64,000 bases of DNA from JBMNGG01 sp050949705. GTDB taxonomy: Bacteria > Bacillota > Thermosediminibacteria > Thermosediminibacterales > Tepidanaerobacteraceae. Below are positions 28,863 through 38,436 of the stretch, piece after piece. The position numbers and the translations under genes were made by a program. The stretch covers positions 67,385 to 131,384 of the forward strand of contig JBMNGG010000021.1 in NCBI GenBank assembly GCA_050949705.1, in the 5' to 3' direction. The notes beneath the pieces are model-generated. The model worked only from the letters and a program-made list of their open reading frames with translations. It was not told where the DNA came from and did not search any database. The stretch's first letter is position 1. Every line of letters begins with the position of its first letter.

Positions 28863-30065
28863 ATGATTAATCCAGTATCATGGGTCGATGTTGATTTAGA
28901 TGCTATTGCAAACAATATAAAAGTGATAAAAAAATATATTGGTAATACACGACTATTAGCAGTTGTAAAGGCCAATGCTTATGGACATGGAATCGTGCCT
29001 GTAGCAATGTGTGCTATTGAAAGTGGTGCTGATTATTTAGGTGTATCTTCTATAGAAGAAGGTATTTTTTTACGGAAAAATGGTATTAATAAACCCATTC
29101 TTGTGTTTAATACGATATTACCAGAGCAAGCACATGAAGTATTACTATATGATTTGACTGCTACTGTTTGTTCCTTTGATGTTGTACAAGCACTTAATGA
29201 TGAAGCAACTAAACTAAGCAAAAAAGCAACTGTTCATGTAAAAATTGATACAGGTTTAGGTAGGTTTGGTATATTGCCAGAGCATTCTGTTGAATTGGTT
29301 AAAATATTAATTAATAACTTTGATAATGTTTACTTAGAAGGTATATATACTCACTTTTCTTCGGCAACGAATAAAAACTTTACACGCAAACAATTTAATA
29401 TTTTTAATTCAATTATAGAACAATTGAAAGATTTAGGTTACAATATACCTATTAAACATGCATGTAATAGCACGGCAACATTAAACTATCCTGATATGCA
29501 TTTGGATATGGTGAGAATAGGTAATTTATTATACGATTTATGTCCGTGTAAAGATATTAAGATTAAAAATCCTTCAAGGATTTATTCAAAAATAGTTTTT
29601 TTAAAAAACTTACCAAAAGGGCACTATATTGGTTATGGTAATAGGTATAAAACCCGTAAACCTATCACTGCAGCCATAGTTCCAGTAGGATTCCATGAAG
29701 GTCTTGAAATTTATATATCTCAACCCAACGGTATATGGGATGCTTTCAAAAGATTTATTAAACAGATTTTGATATCCTTCGGGATATCAAGTAATTCTCG
29801 AAAAGTAAAAATAAATGGCATATCTTGTAATATATTAGGGAAAATAAGCATGCAAAACTGTATCGTTGATGTTACTAGTATCAAGGAAGAAGTTTTTGTC
29901 GGTGATGTAGTTGAATTAAATGCTAGAAAGCTAAATTTGCCTCAAAGTCTTACAAGAGTATATCATTATAGAGACAAAGTATTTTTGGATTCTAAACTAG
30001 TATCTGATAAAATTCGAGAAAACCTTTATGATGTCAACCAAAGGGGAGAAACATCAATTGGATAA
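28863..30065 (+). CDS. alr: Alanine racemase
   Basis: PLP enzyme interconverting L- and D-alanine for peptidoglycan. 400 residues. The PLP lysine lies in AVVKANAYGHG (about residue 37); DTGLGRFG, HACNSTATL and ISMQNCIVDVT are family blocks. The second catalytic tyrosine should lie in IGYGNRY. A 20-30 residue stretch (about 290-315, WDAFKRFIKQILISFG) looks like an insertion, so this may be a divergent subfamily. Racemase activity is probable but not certain. Its stop lies inside the start of dut. Confidence 0.85.
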   Translation: MINPVSWVDVDLDAIANNIKVIKKYIGNTRLLAVVKANAYGHGIVPVAMCAIESGADYLGVSSIEEGIFLRKNGINKPILVFNTILPEQAHEVLLYDLTATVCSFDVVQALNDEATKLSKKATVHVKIDTGLGRFGILPEHSVELVKILINNFDNVYLEGIYTHFSSATNKNFTRKQFNIFNSIIEQLKDLGYNIPIKHACNSTATLNYPDMHLDMVRIGNLLYDLCPCKDIKIKNPSRIYSKIVFLKNLPKGHYIGYGNRYKTRKPITAAIVPVGFHEGLEIYISQPNGIWDAFKRFIKQILISFGISSNSRKVKINGISCNILGKISMQNCIVDVTSIKEEVFVGDVVELNARKLNLPQSLTRVYHYRDKVFLDSKLVSDKIRENLYDVNQRGETSIG

Positions 30066-30510
30066 TAGTATTAAAATGGCTATTTGTAAAGTAAAGGGAG
30101 CAGAGGACCTCCCTTTACCTAAATATATGACACCCGGCTCTGTTGGAATGGATTTAGTTGCAAATGTTTCTAAAACAATATGTATAAACCCTGGAGAATT
30201 TAAGGCAATTCCTTGTGGAATAATAATTCAACTACCATTAGGCTATGAAGCTCAGGTTCGACCTAGAAGCGGATTAGCTTTAAAACATGGTATTACTTTA
30301 CTTAATAGTCCGGGAACCATTGATACCGACTATAGAGGTGAAATAAAAGCTATATTGATTAACCATGGAAAACAAGAATTTTTTATTGAGAGAGGTGACA
30401 GAATAGCCCAGCTTGTTATTGCGAAAGTAGCACATGTCAATATTTTTCAAACTCCTAATTTAACAGAAACGGAAAGAGGAGAAGGGGGATTTGGCCACAC
30501 GGGTTTATAA
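30058..30510 (+). CDS. dut: dUTP diphosphatase
   Basis: Hydrolyses dUTP to dUMP and pyrophosphate, keeping uracil out of DNA. About 150 residues, trimeric type, with all five motifs: SVGMDLVA, PRSGLALKHGI, GTIDTDYRGEI, RGDRIAQLVI and the C-terminal RGEGGFGHTG. GGGGAG favours the TTG at 30058; an ATG at 30028 sits deep inside alr. Confidence 0.95.
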   Translation: MDNSIKMAICKVKGAEDLPLPKYMTPGSVGMDLVANVSKTICINPGEFKAIPCGIIIQLPLGYEAQVRPRSGLALKHGITLLNSPGTIDTDYRGEIKAILINHGKQEFFIERGDRIAQLVIAKVAHVNIFQTPNLTETERGEGGFGHTGL

Positions 30511-30564
30511 CATTCTTTGCATTTTTCTGCCTCTTGTTTCATAAAATATACGGGAGGTAGAAAT

Positions 30565-30831
30565 ATGAGATTAAGTGAATTGGGCGGAAAAGAGATAGTC
30601 AATCTTTATAATGGTGAAAGACTTGGGATCATAGGAAACTCAGATATAATTTTTGATGAGATTACAGGTAAGATAGTATCATTGTTAATACCTAAAAAAA
30701 AGATATACTTTTTTCTTTTAGGGGATCGGATTCATACAGAAGTGTCATGGGATGCTATTAAGAAAGTTGGACCGGATATAGTTATTATTGATATAGAAGA
30801 TCATGGTTCTAAAAAGATGAGCTTGTTATGA
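30565..30831 (+). CDS. ylmC: YlmC/YmxH family PRC-barrel sporulation protein
   Basis: Small PRC-barrel-like protein of 88 residues with MRLSELGGKEIVNLYNGERLG at the start, the family hallmark, and an IPW-like region later replaced by IPKKKIYFFLLGD. YlmC/YmxH genes occur in spore formers, and ymxH lies near dut-like and ftsK loci in Bacillus. CGGGAGG sets the ATG at 30565. The molecular function is unknown. Confidence 0.85.
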   Translation: MRLSELGGKEIVNLYNGERLGIIGNSDIIFDEITGKIVSLLIPKKKIYFFLLGDRIHTEVSWDAIKKVGPDIVIIDIEDHGSKKMSLL

Positions 30832-30871
30832 ATGTAAAGATTATACTAGAATTTTCGGAGGTGTTTTTTTA

Positions 30872-32542
30872 TTGTCAAAAAACGAACAGCAAAAGTTGCT
30901 TATTATCCCCTTAGGCGGCATGGGTGAAATAGGTAAGAATATGACTGCCATACAGTATGGTAAGGAAATTCTTATAATTGATTCAGGTTTAATGTTTCCT
31001 GAGGAGGAAATGCTGGGGATAGATATAGTTATTCCAGATATAACTTATCTTGTGGAGAATAAAGAGTATGTAAAAGGTATTTTAATAACCCATGGTCACG
31101 AAGATCATATTGGTGCTCTCCCTTATGTACTTCAGCAGATTAATGCTCCATTATATGGGACAAAGCTAACTCTTGGTCTAGTAGAGGGAAAGCTGAAAGA
31201 AACAAAATTTAAGAAAAACATATCAATGAATGTTGTAAAACCGCCAGCCTCAGTTAATTTAGGAAGTTTTTTTGTTGAATTTATTAGAGTTAATCATAGT
31301 ATTCCAGATGCTGTGGGTTTAGCAATTCATACACCAGTTGGTATTATCTGCCACACTGGCGACTTTAAGCTTGATCAAACTCCAGTAAATGGAGAAAGAG
31401 CAGATCTTAATAAATTCGCAGAATTGGGTTCAAAAGGTGTTCTTGTACTTTTATCTGACAGTACCAACGCTGAACGCGAAGGTTATACTATGTCTGAAAA
31501 AGTAGTGGGGAAAACCATAGAAGAGATTTTTAGAAATTTAAACAACCGGATCATTGTGGCAACTTTCGCATCAAATATACATCGTATTCAGCAGATTTTC
31601 GATGCTGCATATAACAATGGTAGAAAGGTTGCAGTGATAGGCAGGAGTATGATTAATGTTGTAAATATAGCTATTGAATTAGGCTATCTTTCAACACCCA
31701 AATCTCTACTGGTTGATTTAGATGAATTAAACCGCTTACCTAAAGAACAGGTAGTGATTATTTCAACAGGGAGTCAGGGTGAACCTATGTCAGCTTTAAC
31801 CCGTATGGCTATGTCTGAACACAAAAAGATAGAAATAGTCCCAGGTGATACAGTGCTTATTTCTGCAAATCCAATCCCTGGAAATGAAAAGTTTGTTGCT
31901 AGAACTATTGACCATTTATTTAAACAAGGTGCTAATGTTATATATGAAGCAATTTCAGGGGTTCATGTTTCAGGCCATGCAAGCCAAGAAGAATTAAAAC
32001 TTATGCTCAATCTTGTCCGACCAAAATACTTTATTCCAGTGCATGGAGAATATAGGCATCTTATTCAACATGCACGTTTAGCTAGGGAAGTTGGTATCCC
32101 AGATGAAAACATATTTATTGCAGAAAATGGTAGAATCATTGAGTTCACGAAAGAATCTGCGCGAATGGCTGGAAAAGTTACTGCAGGAAAAGTACTCGTT
32201 GACGGTCTTGGTGTAGGTGATGTAGGTAATATAGTTTTAAGAGATCGAAAACAGCTTTCTCAAGACGGTATATTGATTGTTGTGGTTACAATAGATAAAG
32301 AGACAACGGAAGTTGTTGCTGGCCCTGATATTATATCAAGAGGTTTTGTTTATGTAAGGGAATCGGAAGAACTAATGGAACAAGCCCGTGAGAAAGTTAA
32401 ACAATCCCTAAAGAAATGTCAAGAAGAACATATTACAGAATGGTCAACAATTAAATCACAGGTGAGGGAGTATTTAGGAAAGTTTTTATTTGAGCAAACT
32501 CGAAGAAGACCTATGATACTACCTATCATAATGGAAGTATGA
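30872..32542 (+). CDS. rnj: Ribonuclease J
   Basis: Metallo-beta-lactamase ribonuclease with 5'-3' exonuclease and endonuclease activity; it matures and degrades mRNA with RNase Y. 556 residues, normal. The zinc motif HGHEDH is at 74-79. A beta-CASP domain (SDSTNAEREGYT, STGSQGEPMSAL) and the HVSGHASQEEL and PVHGEYRHL motifs follow, then a C-terminal dimerisation domain. The TTG start follows CGGAGGTG. Its stop is embedded in the terminator stem. Confidence 0.96.
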   Translation: MSKNEQQKLLIIPLGGMGEIGKNMTAIQYGKEILIIDSGLMFPEEEMLGIDIVIPDITYLVENKEYVKGILITHGHEDHIGALPYVLQQINAPLYGTKLTLGLVEGKLKETKFKKNISMNVVKPPASVNLGSFFVEFIRVNHSIPDAVGLAIHTPVGIICHTGDFKLDQTPVNGERADLNKFAELGSKGVLVLLSDSTNAEREGYTMSEKVVGKTIEEIFRNLNNRIIVATFASNIHRIQQIFDAAYNNGRKVAVIGRSMINVVNIAIELGYLSTPKSLLVDLDELNRLPKEQVVIISTGSQGEPMSALTRMAMSEHKKIEIVPGDTVLISANPIPGNEKFVARTIDHLFKQGANVIYEAISGVHVSGHASQEELKLMLNLVRPKYFIPVHGEYRHLIQHARLAREVGIPDENIFIAENGRIIEFTKESARMAGKVTAGKVLVDGLGVGDVGNIVLRDRKQLSQDGILIVVVTIDKETTEVVAGPDIISRGFVYVRESEELMEQAREKVKQSLKKCQEEHITEWSTIKSQVREYLGKFLFEQTRRRPMILPIIMEV

Positions 32543-32566
32543 CATAATGTCATACTTTTTTTTGTA
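32535..32566 (+). terminator. Intrinsic terminator overlapping the end of rnj
   Basis: AAGTATGACA (32535-32544) pairs with TGTCATACTT (32548-32557) around TAA, followed by a T run. The rnj stop codon lies within the left arm. Confidence 0.86.
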
Positions 32567-32621
32567 TATTTAAAGAAAAACATCAAAGAATAAAAATAAA
32601 TATCTAGGAAGGATTGATTTA

Positions 32622-33338
32622 ATGTCGCAATATAAAGGCGCTATATGTAACTGTATTTCTTCTGACAACCAAGATGGAAAAGCTAGCACTTCTATTGCTA
32701 CAAATACATTGCAGCAATTAGGTCAATTAGAAATACCAAAATCAGAGAGCAGATTTCATTCAATAACTATAGTTGGTCAAATAGAAGGTCACTTAGTGTT
32801 ACCACCCCAAAACAAAACTACAAAATATGAGCATATTATTCCTCAACTTGTGGCGATAGAACAAAATCCAAATATAGAAGGATTATTAGTTATCTTAAAT
32901 ACCGTAGGCGGTGATGTTGAGGCAGGGCTTGCTCTTGCTGAAATGATTGTTAGCATGACAAAACCAACTGTGTCCTTGGTATTAGGTGGTGGACACAGTA
33001 TTGGTGTGCCCATTGCAGTTGCTAGCGACTATTCATTTATTGCAGAAACTGCCACTATGACTATTCATCCTATAAGGCTTACAGGTCTTGTCATTGGTGT
33101 ACCACAGACATATGAATATTTGGATAAAATGCAGGATAGGGTTATTCGATTTGTCATTGAGCATTCTAAGATTGATGAAAATACTTTCAGAGAAATGATG
33201 TTTAGCACCGGAAAACTAGCTAGAGATATCGGAACAGTTTTAGTTGGATATGATGCAGTTAAACACGGATTAATAGATGAAGTAGGAGGAATTGGTGCAG
33301 CAGTAAAAAAACTAGAGGAATTAATAAACAAAAGATAA
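32622..33338 (+). CDS. tepA: ClpP-like serine protease TepA/YmfB
   Basis: ClpP-class protease found in spore formers; TepA of Bacillus was linked to translocation-related and spore functions. 238 residues. Catalytic Ser lies in GGGHSIGVPIA and His in TMTIHPIR; LNTVGGDVEAGL is the ClpP substrate-loop block. No signal peptide is seen. YlzJ follows 9 bases later and then ftsK/spoIIIE, the same order as in Bacillus. Confidence 0.9.
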   Translation: MSQYKGAICNCISSDNQDGKASTSIATNTLQQLGQLEIPKSESRFHSITIVGQIEGHLVLPPQNKTTKYEHIIPQLVAIEQNPNIEGLLVILNTVGGDVEAGLALAEMIVSMTKPTVSLVLGGGHSIGVPIAVASDYSFIAETATMTIHPIRLTGLVIGVPQTYEYLDKMQDRVIRFVIEHSKIDENTFREMMFSTGKLARDIGTVLVGYDAVKHGLIDEVGGIGAAVKKLEELINKR

Positions 33339-33347
33339 GGTGGTTTT

Positions 33348-33563
33348 ATGTTATTGTACACTTCAATGCCCTTAGAGATAGTTTTGGAAGGAATTGACGA
33401 AGAACATGACTTTCAAGAAATAGATATTACAGGAATAAAATTAGTTGTTGAACCAATGGGAATAAATAAAGCAAAAATTGTTAGAGTTATAAGCAGTGAC
33501 CCTCAGATTTTCCTTAACAAAAAGTATTCACCAGGTCAAGTAATAACATTTGTTTCAAAGTAG
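33348..33563 (+). CDS. ylzJ: YlzJ-like protein
   Basis: Protein of 71 residues with MPLEIVLEG near the start, the YlzJ family signature, and the context tepA-ylzJ-ftsK. Function is unknown. AAGGTGG lies before the ATG. Its stop is in the hairpin at 33561-33582. Confidence 0.85.
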   Translation: MLLYTSMPLEIVLEGIDEEHDFQEIDITGIKLVVEPMGINKAKIVRVISSDPQIFLNKKYSPGQVITFVSK

Positions 33564-33582
33564 GCCTCTTGGCCTATTTATT
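33561..33582 (+). terminator. Short terminator-like hairpin after ylzJ
   Basis: TAGGCC (33561-33566) pairs with GGCCTA (33571-33576) around TCTT, followed by TTTATTTT. The stem is short, so termination may be partial. Confidence 0.6.
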
Positions 33583-33618
33583 TTGGGAAAAACTTTATTA
33601 TACTCAAAGGCTTTTACT

Positions 33619-33647
33619 TTGTGTGAAGGTAAGTTTTACTATATAAT
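33619..33647 (+). promoter_or_regulatory. Possible promoter for ftsK/spoIIIE
   Basis: A perfect TATAAT (33642-33647) with a weaker -35 TTGTGT (33619-33624) at 17 bases. It lies 83 bases before the ftsK start. Confidence 0.45.
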
Positions 33648-33729
33648 ATACAATAAAACAGGTCATTTCATGTAAAGACAGAGGATTTTTAAAAGATATG
33701 GAGAATAAAATTACTGAGGTGTTAGGGAA

Positions 33730-35898
33730 ATGGCAAAGTCTACAAATTCTGCAAAAAGTGATATTCGGTGGGAAATAAAAGGTTTACTTTTAATATGTTT
33801 TGGTATACTGGGAGTTTTTTCAATATATACAAAAGCCGTTGGTTCTGTAGGACATTTTATTAGCAAAAATATCAAAGGATTTTCTGGTCAAGCTGCTGTG
33901 TTTATACCATTTTTAATAATATTTCTTGGTATATATTGCTTTTATTATAAGAAAAAACCAAATCTATCTCCAAGGTTAATAGGGCTTATTATTATTTTTA
34001 CTATTTTGGATTTTTTACTTCATTTGAAAATACATACAGATTTACTTGAACTAAGTTTTCTTGATAGATTAAGGAGAAGTGCGGATATTGGCGCTAATGG
34101 TCAAGGGGGCGGAATATTAGGCGAGATTGGTTTATCATTACTTATTAGTATTTTTGGTAAAACTGGGACATTAATATTAATGATAACCTTTGTAATTATT
34201 GGTATCATTTTAATAACCGGTAAATCTCTTGCTGGTCTAATAAAAAAAATGAGGTTACCTCAAAAAAGAAAAACCATTTCCATTAATCCTACAATAAAAG
34301 ATGATAAAATAAAAGTGCTAAACGCTAATATGACTAATATTTTAGGTAATGATGATAACAAGAATACGGAAAATCAATCAAATAAGGTTTCAGACACACA
34401 TGATACTGAATTAAATGGTAGGCAAGAAAAACAGGCAACTATCAGCGAAGATTCTTTAATTATTAGTGAAGAGAACGATGATGAAAATGATTACAAGTTA
34501 CCTCCAATATCTTTGCTTCGTAAAAATACTGGAAAGCCTAACATCTTCAGTGAAAAAGAATTGTTAGACAAAGCACATACCCTTGAAAAAACATTAGAGA
34601 GCTTCGGAGTACAAGCCAAGGTTATTCAAGTAAATTGTGGTCCAACTATAACACGGTTTGAACTACATCCATCACCAGGAATAAAAGTTAGTAGAATTGT
34701 AAACTTAGCTGATGATATTGCTTTAAGTTTGGCAGCTTCAGATGTTAGAATAGAAGCACCTATTCCTGGTAAAGCAGCAATAGGTATTGAAGTTCCAAAC
34801 AAAATAAATTCTGTTGTATATCTAAGAGATATCTTAGAGTCTACAGAATTTAAAAACTCTACTTCGAAATTAACTATTGCCCTAGGTAAAGATATAGGCG
34901 GGAATCCAATAGTTACAGATCTTTTTGATATGCCACATCTTTTAATTGCAGGAGCTACTGGTTCCGGTAAAAGTGTATGTATTAATACTATAATTTCTAG
35001 TATTTTATATAAAGCTCTACCTAGTGAAGTGAGATTAATGATGATAGATCCCAAAATGGTGGAATTAGCTGTTTATGATGGTATACCACACTTACTTACC
35101 CCGGTAGTTACTGATGCCAAAAAAGCATCAATGGCACTAAATTGGATTGTTTTAGAAATGGAGAGGAGATACCAAACCTTTGCTAATGAAGGAGTCCGTG
35201 ATATAACTAGATATAATGAAATAAATAAAGAGAAACCTATTCCAAAGGTTGTTGTTATTATTGATGAATTAGCCGACTTAATGATGGTTTCGCCTCGTGA
35301 AGTAGAAGATAGTATTTGCAGAATTGCACAGATGGCTAGGGCTGCAGGTATCCATTTAGTTGTAGCCACACAGAGACCGTCGGTTGATATTATAACTGGT
35401 CTTATTAAGGCTAATATCCCTTCCAGGATTTCATTTGCTGTGTCGTCTCAGGTCGACTCTAGAACCATATTAGATGCTTCTGGAGCAGAAAAGCTGCTTG
35501 GTAAAGGTGATATGCTTTTCTTTCCAGTAGGTGCTTCTAAACCAACAAGAATACAGGGAGTATATATGTCCGAAGAAGAGGTTGAACAGCTAGTAAATTA
35601 TATAAAAAAGCAAAAGCAGCCTACATATGAAAAAAATCTTTCGGATTTCGAAGAAAAAGAGATGGAAAAAAAAGACGATGATACAGATGAATTATTCAGA
35701 GAAGCTGTTTCAGTTGTAATGGACAGTGGGCAAGCTTCAATTTCTATGCTTCAACGACGATTGAGAATAGGGTATACTCGAGCAGCTAGACTTATAGATC
35801 AAATGGAGGAACGTGGTTTTGTTGGTGGTTATGAAGGTACTAAACCTAGAGAAATATTAATAACTAGAGAGTATTTTGAAAAGTATTTTAGCAGTTAA
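33730..35898 (+). CDS. ftsK: DNA translocase FtsK/SpoIIIE
   Basis: Membrane-anchored hexameric motor that pumps chromosomes through the division or sporulation septum. 722 residues. Four membrane helices lie in the first 170 residues, then a variable polar linker (about 175-255), the RecA-like motor with Walker A GATGSGKS (408-415) and Walker B VVIIDELADLMM, and a C-terminal winged-helix gamma domain (SISMLQRRLRIGYTRAARL) that reads oriented DNA sequences. A single copy in the window cannot tell FtsK from SpoIIIE. Confidence 0.96.
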   Translation: MAKSTNSAKSDIRWEIKGLLLICFGILGVFSIYTKAVGSVGHFISKNIKGFSGQAAVFIPFLIIFLGIYCFYYKKKPNLSPRLIGLIIIFTILDFLLHLKIHTDLLELSFLDRLRRSADIGANGQGGGILGEIGLSLLISIFGKTGTLILMITFVIIGIILITGKSLAGLIKKMRLPQKRKTISINPTIKDDKIKVLNANMTNILGNDDNKNTENQSNKVSDTHDTELNGRQEKQATISEDSLIISEENDDENDYKLPPISLLRKNTGKPNIFSEKELLDKAHTLEKTLESFGVQAKVIQVNCGPTITRFELHPSPGIKVSRIVNLADDIALSLAASDVRIEAPIPGKAAIGIEVPNKINSVVYLRDILESTEFKNSTSKLTIALGKDIGGNPIVTDLFDMPHLLIAGATGSGKSVCINTIISSILYKALPSEVRLMMIDPKMVELAVYDGIPHLLTPVVTDAKKASMALNWIVLEMERRYQTFANEGVRDITRYNEINKEKPIPKVVVIIDELADLMMVSPREVEDSICRIAQMARAAGIHLVVATQRPSVDIITGLIKANIPSRISFAVSSQVDSRTILDASGAEKLLGKGDMLFFPVGASKPTRIQGVYMSEEEVEQLVNYIKKQKQPTYEKNLSDFEEKEMEKKDDDTDELFREAVSVVMDSGQASISMLQRRLRIGYTRAARLIDQMEERGFVGGYEGTKPREILITREYFEKYFSS

Positions 35899-35958
35899 TT
35901 CATTTATTAGTTTACATATAAATTGGTTATTTTAGGAAAACGAGAAGGGGTGGGATAT

Positions 35959-36786
35959 TTGAACTTTGATACTGATAGCATTAATAGTCCCCAAGAACTA
36001 GGTGCATATTTGAAGAGTAAAAGAAAACAGTCTAGCATCACTTTAGAACAGATGCATAAGCTGACAAAAATAAGAATCAAATATCTAAAAGCTATTGAAG
36101 ATGGATCGTTTTCAGAAATCCCTGGCGGTAATGTATATAAGAAGGGTTTTCTTAGAAACTATGTCGAGGTTGTTGGTTTAGATTCGAAAGAAATGCTCGA
36201 TGTTTTTAATAAAATCTGGGATGAACCAAAGAATGATGAAAATATAGTGTTGCCTAAAACAGAAAAAATAATAAAATTGAATGATTATCTTAACATACCT
36301 AACTTTCGAAGATTTAGTATTCCATTTTTAGCTGCTATATTTTTTATTCTACTCATAGTATTGATAAAGTCTTTTGTGATGAGAATACCTCAAGAAGAAA
36401 CAATCCCCCCTATCGAACAGGAAGAACCTGTTGAAGAACTTTCTGAATCTATACAAGAGATTGACCCTATTGAAGAAGAAACAGAGGTCATGGTTGAAAT
36501 AGTAGAAGATACAAATATGAGGACTACCTATGTAATCGATGATGAGATTATTGAAGTCACTTTAAATGTGACTACCGGTAGATGTTGGATGTCAGTAAAT
36601 AAAGATGGCGTTATTGAATATGAAGGTAGCTTAATAGCAGGAGAAAAAAGAACATGGGAAGCAGACAATAATATCAAAATAAGAATAGGAAATCCAGCAG
36701 CTATTGATTTAACGATAAATGGCAAAAATATCGGGCCACTTTCGGGATTTGCAAGGGATTTTATTTTTGAAAAGAGAACTTTTTGA
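35959..36786 (+). CDS. RodZ-like helix-turn-helix membrane protein
   Basis: Bitopic membrane protein of about 275 residues. A cytoplasmic HTH_25 domain (10-85, LGAYLKSKRKQ..ITLEQMHKLT) ends in GNVYKKGFLRNYVEVVG. One membrane helix (about 115-138) is followed by an acidic linker and a C-terminal DUF4115 domain. RodZ organises MreB in rods; the ftsK-rodZ order is known in Firmicutes. GAAGGGGTGGG fits the TTG at 35959. Confidence 0.88.
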   Translation: MNFDTDSINSPQELGAYLKSKRKQSSITLEQMHKLTKIRIKYLKAIEDGSFSEIPGGNVYKKGFLRNYVEVVGLDSKEMLDVFNKIWDEPKNDENIVLPKTEKIIKLNDYLNIPNFRRFSIPFLAAIFFILLIVLIKSFVMRIPQEETIPPIEQEEPVEELSESIQEIDPIEEETEVMVEIVEDTNMRTTYVIDDEIIEVTLNVTTGRCWMSVNKDGVIEYEGSLIAGEKRTWEADNNIKIRIGNPAAIDLTINGKNIGPLSGFARDFIFEKRTF

Positions 36787-36798
36787 GTTCTCTTTTTA
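36770..36798 (+). terminator. Intrinsic terminator after the rodZ-like gene
   Basis: AAAAGAGAACT (36770-36780) pairs with AGTTCTCTTTT (36786-36796) around TTTTG, with the U tract inside the right arm. The stop codon TGA falls in the loop. Confidence 0.82.
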
Positions 36799-36841
36799 TA
36801 ATTAAGTTTTTAAAAGTGAATTTGGTTTAAATTTTAAATAC

Positions 36842-36870
36842 TTTACACTCAAAATCAAAATAGATATACT
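36842..36870 (+). promoter_or_regulatory. Sigma-A-type promoter for rimO
   Basis: TTTACA (36842-36847), a 17-base spacer and TATACT (36865-36870), about 54 bases before the rimO start. Confidence 0.68.
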
Positions 36871-36923
36871 TATATCATTATAGTATATGGTTTTATATAG
36901 TTAAAATTATTGGAGGATGTAAA

Positions 36924-38252
36924 TTGTCATTAAAAATAGGTTTGATATCTTTAGGTTGTGATAAAAATCTTGTGGATTCAGAATATATGTTGGGTCTACT
37001 TAAAAAAAACAACTTCGTGATTACAAATAACAAAAAGGAAGCAGAAATTATAATAATTAATACATGTGCTTTTATTGAAGATGCTAAGCAAGAATCTATA
37101 GATACAATTTTAGAAATGGCTCAGCTTAAAAAAACCGGCAAATGTAGGTTTATTATAGCGAGCGGTTGTTTATCTCAACGATATAAAAACGAATTATTAA
37201 AAGAAATTCCTGAGCTTGATGCTGTTATTGGAACAGGGGATTTTAATAAAATTGATAAAGTTATAGAACAATTGTATTATCAAAAGGTAAATATCACAAA
37301 AAACATGAGTTTTATAGATTACGATATTAATTGTCGTGTTAGAATTTATCCACACACTTCTTTTGTAAAAATAGCTGAAGGGTGTGATAATCACTGTTCT
37401 TATTGTGCAATTCCACATATAAGAGGGCCTTATAGAAGCCGTGATATATCATCAATAAAGAAAGAAACACAAATACTCGTAAGTCAGGGAGTTAAGGAAA
37501 TTAATCTTATCGCCCAAGACACAACTAATTATGGTGTAGATATTTACGGAAAGCCAGCACTTGATGAGTTGTTAAAAGAAATGATTCAAATCCGTGGGGA
37601 ATTCTTTATAAGAATTCTTTATGCTTATCCTTCTAACATCAGTAAAGAGCTTTTAAATGTCATAAAAAACAGTGATAAAATAGTGAACTATTTAGATATA
37701 CCGTTACAACATATAAATGATAGATTGTTAAAGCTTATGGGTCGACCAACAGATAGTTTATCAATTATGAGGCTAATTGATAATATTAGAAACATAATAC
37801 CGGAAATTACTTTACGTACGACATTTATAGTTGGATTTCCTACAGAAACCGATGCTGATTACATGCAATTGTTAGATTTTATAAAGCAATATGAATTTGA
37901 CAAGGTTGGAGCTTTTAAATACTCTCAGGAAGAAGGAACTTTAGCTTCTACATTAAAGCCACAAATCCCAGAGAATATTAAACAAAAAAGATATAATGAG
38001 CTGATGATAACACAAAAAATAATTTCAAAAAAGAAAAATAAAAAATATAAGGGTAAAGTACTTAGAGTTTTAGTGGAAGGTTTTGACAATAAGAATCAAA
38101 TGTATTTTGGTCGTTCAGATAACGATGCTCCATTTGTCGATGGTATGATAAAGTTTTCGGGTAAAAATTGTAATTTAGGCAGTATTTACCCAGTTAAAAT
38201 AGTAGAAACTCAAGAATATGATTTATTAGGAGAGTTAATAAATGAGATTTAG
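36924..38252 (+). CDS. rimO: Ribosomal protein S12 methylthiotransferase RimO
   Basis: Radical-SAM enzyme that methylthiolates an aspartate of ribosomal protein S12. 442 residues. The N-terminal UPF0004 domain (IGLISLGCDKNLVDSE) has three cluster cysteines; the radical-SAM CxxxCxxC is in EGCDNHCSYCAIP; a C-terminal TRAM domain follows. The SLGCDKNLVDSE block is typical of RimO rather than MiaB. TTG start after GGAGG. Confidence 0.95.
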   Translation: MSLKIGLISLGCDKNLVDSEYMLGLLKKNNFVITNNKKEAEIIIINTCAFIEDAKQESIDTILEMAQLKKTGKCRFIIASGCLSQRYKNELLKEIPELDAVIGTGDFNKIDKVIEQLYYQKVNITKNMSFIDYDINCRVRIYPHTSFVKIAEGCDNHCSYCAIPHIRGPYRSRDISSIKKETQILVSQGVKEINLIAQDTTNYGVDIYGKPALDELLKEMIQIRGEFFIRILYAYPSNISKELLNVIKNSDKIVNYLDIPLQHINDRLLKLMGRPTDSLSIMRLIDNIRNIIPEITLRTTFIVGFPTETDADYMQLLDFIKQYEFDKVGAFKYSQEEGTLASTLKPQIPENIKQKRYNELMITQKIISKKKNKKYKGKVLRVLVEGFDNKNQMYFGRSDNDAPFVDGMIKFSGKNCNLGSIYPVKIVETQEYDLLGELINEI

Positions 38253-38343
38253 TCTATAATTTTTATTTTTTGTGCGGTTTAATCATAACTTTCATATCCT
38301 ATCTAAACTATCTTAACAAGAGGTTTAACTATTTAAACTAGAA

Positions 38344-38372
38344 GGCATTACCAATATGCCCTTTTTCTTTTT
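38344..38372 (+). terminator. Probable weak terminator after rimO
   Basis: GGCAT (38344-38348) pairs with ATGCC (38356-38360), followed by CTTTTTCTTTTTT. The stem is only five pairs, so I rate it moderate. The 184 bases between rimO and the next gene hold only this and the promoter at 38376-38404. Confidence 0.5.
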
Positions 38373-38375
38373 TAA

Positions 38376-38404
38376 AGGACAATTATTAAATGGTATGCTA
38401 TAAT
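38376..38404 (+). promoter_or_regulatory. Probable promoter for the 38437-40440 pair
   Basis: AGGACA (38376-38381; four of six match TTGACA), a 17-base spacer and a perfect TATAAT (38399-38404), 32 bases before the next TTG start. Confidence 0.55.
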
Positions 38405-38436
38405 AATATTATGTAAACCAAGACGAGGTGAAATAA

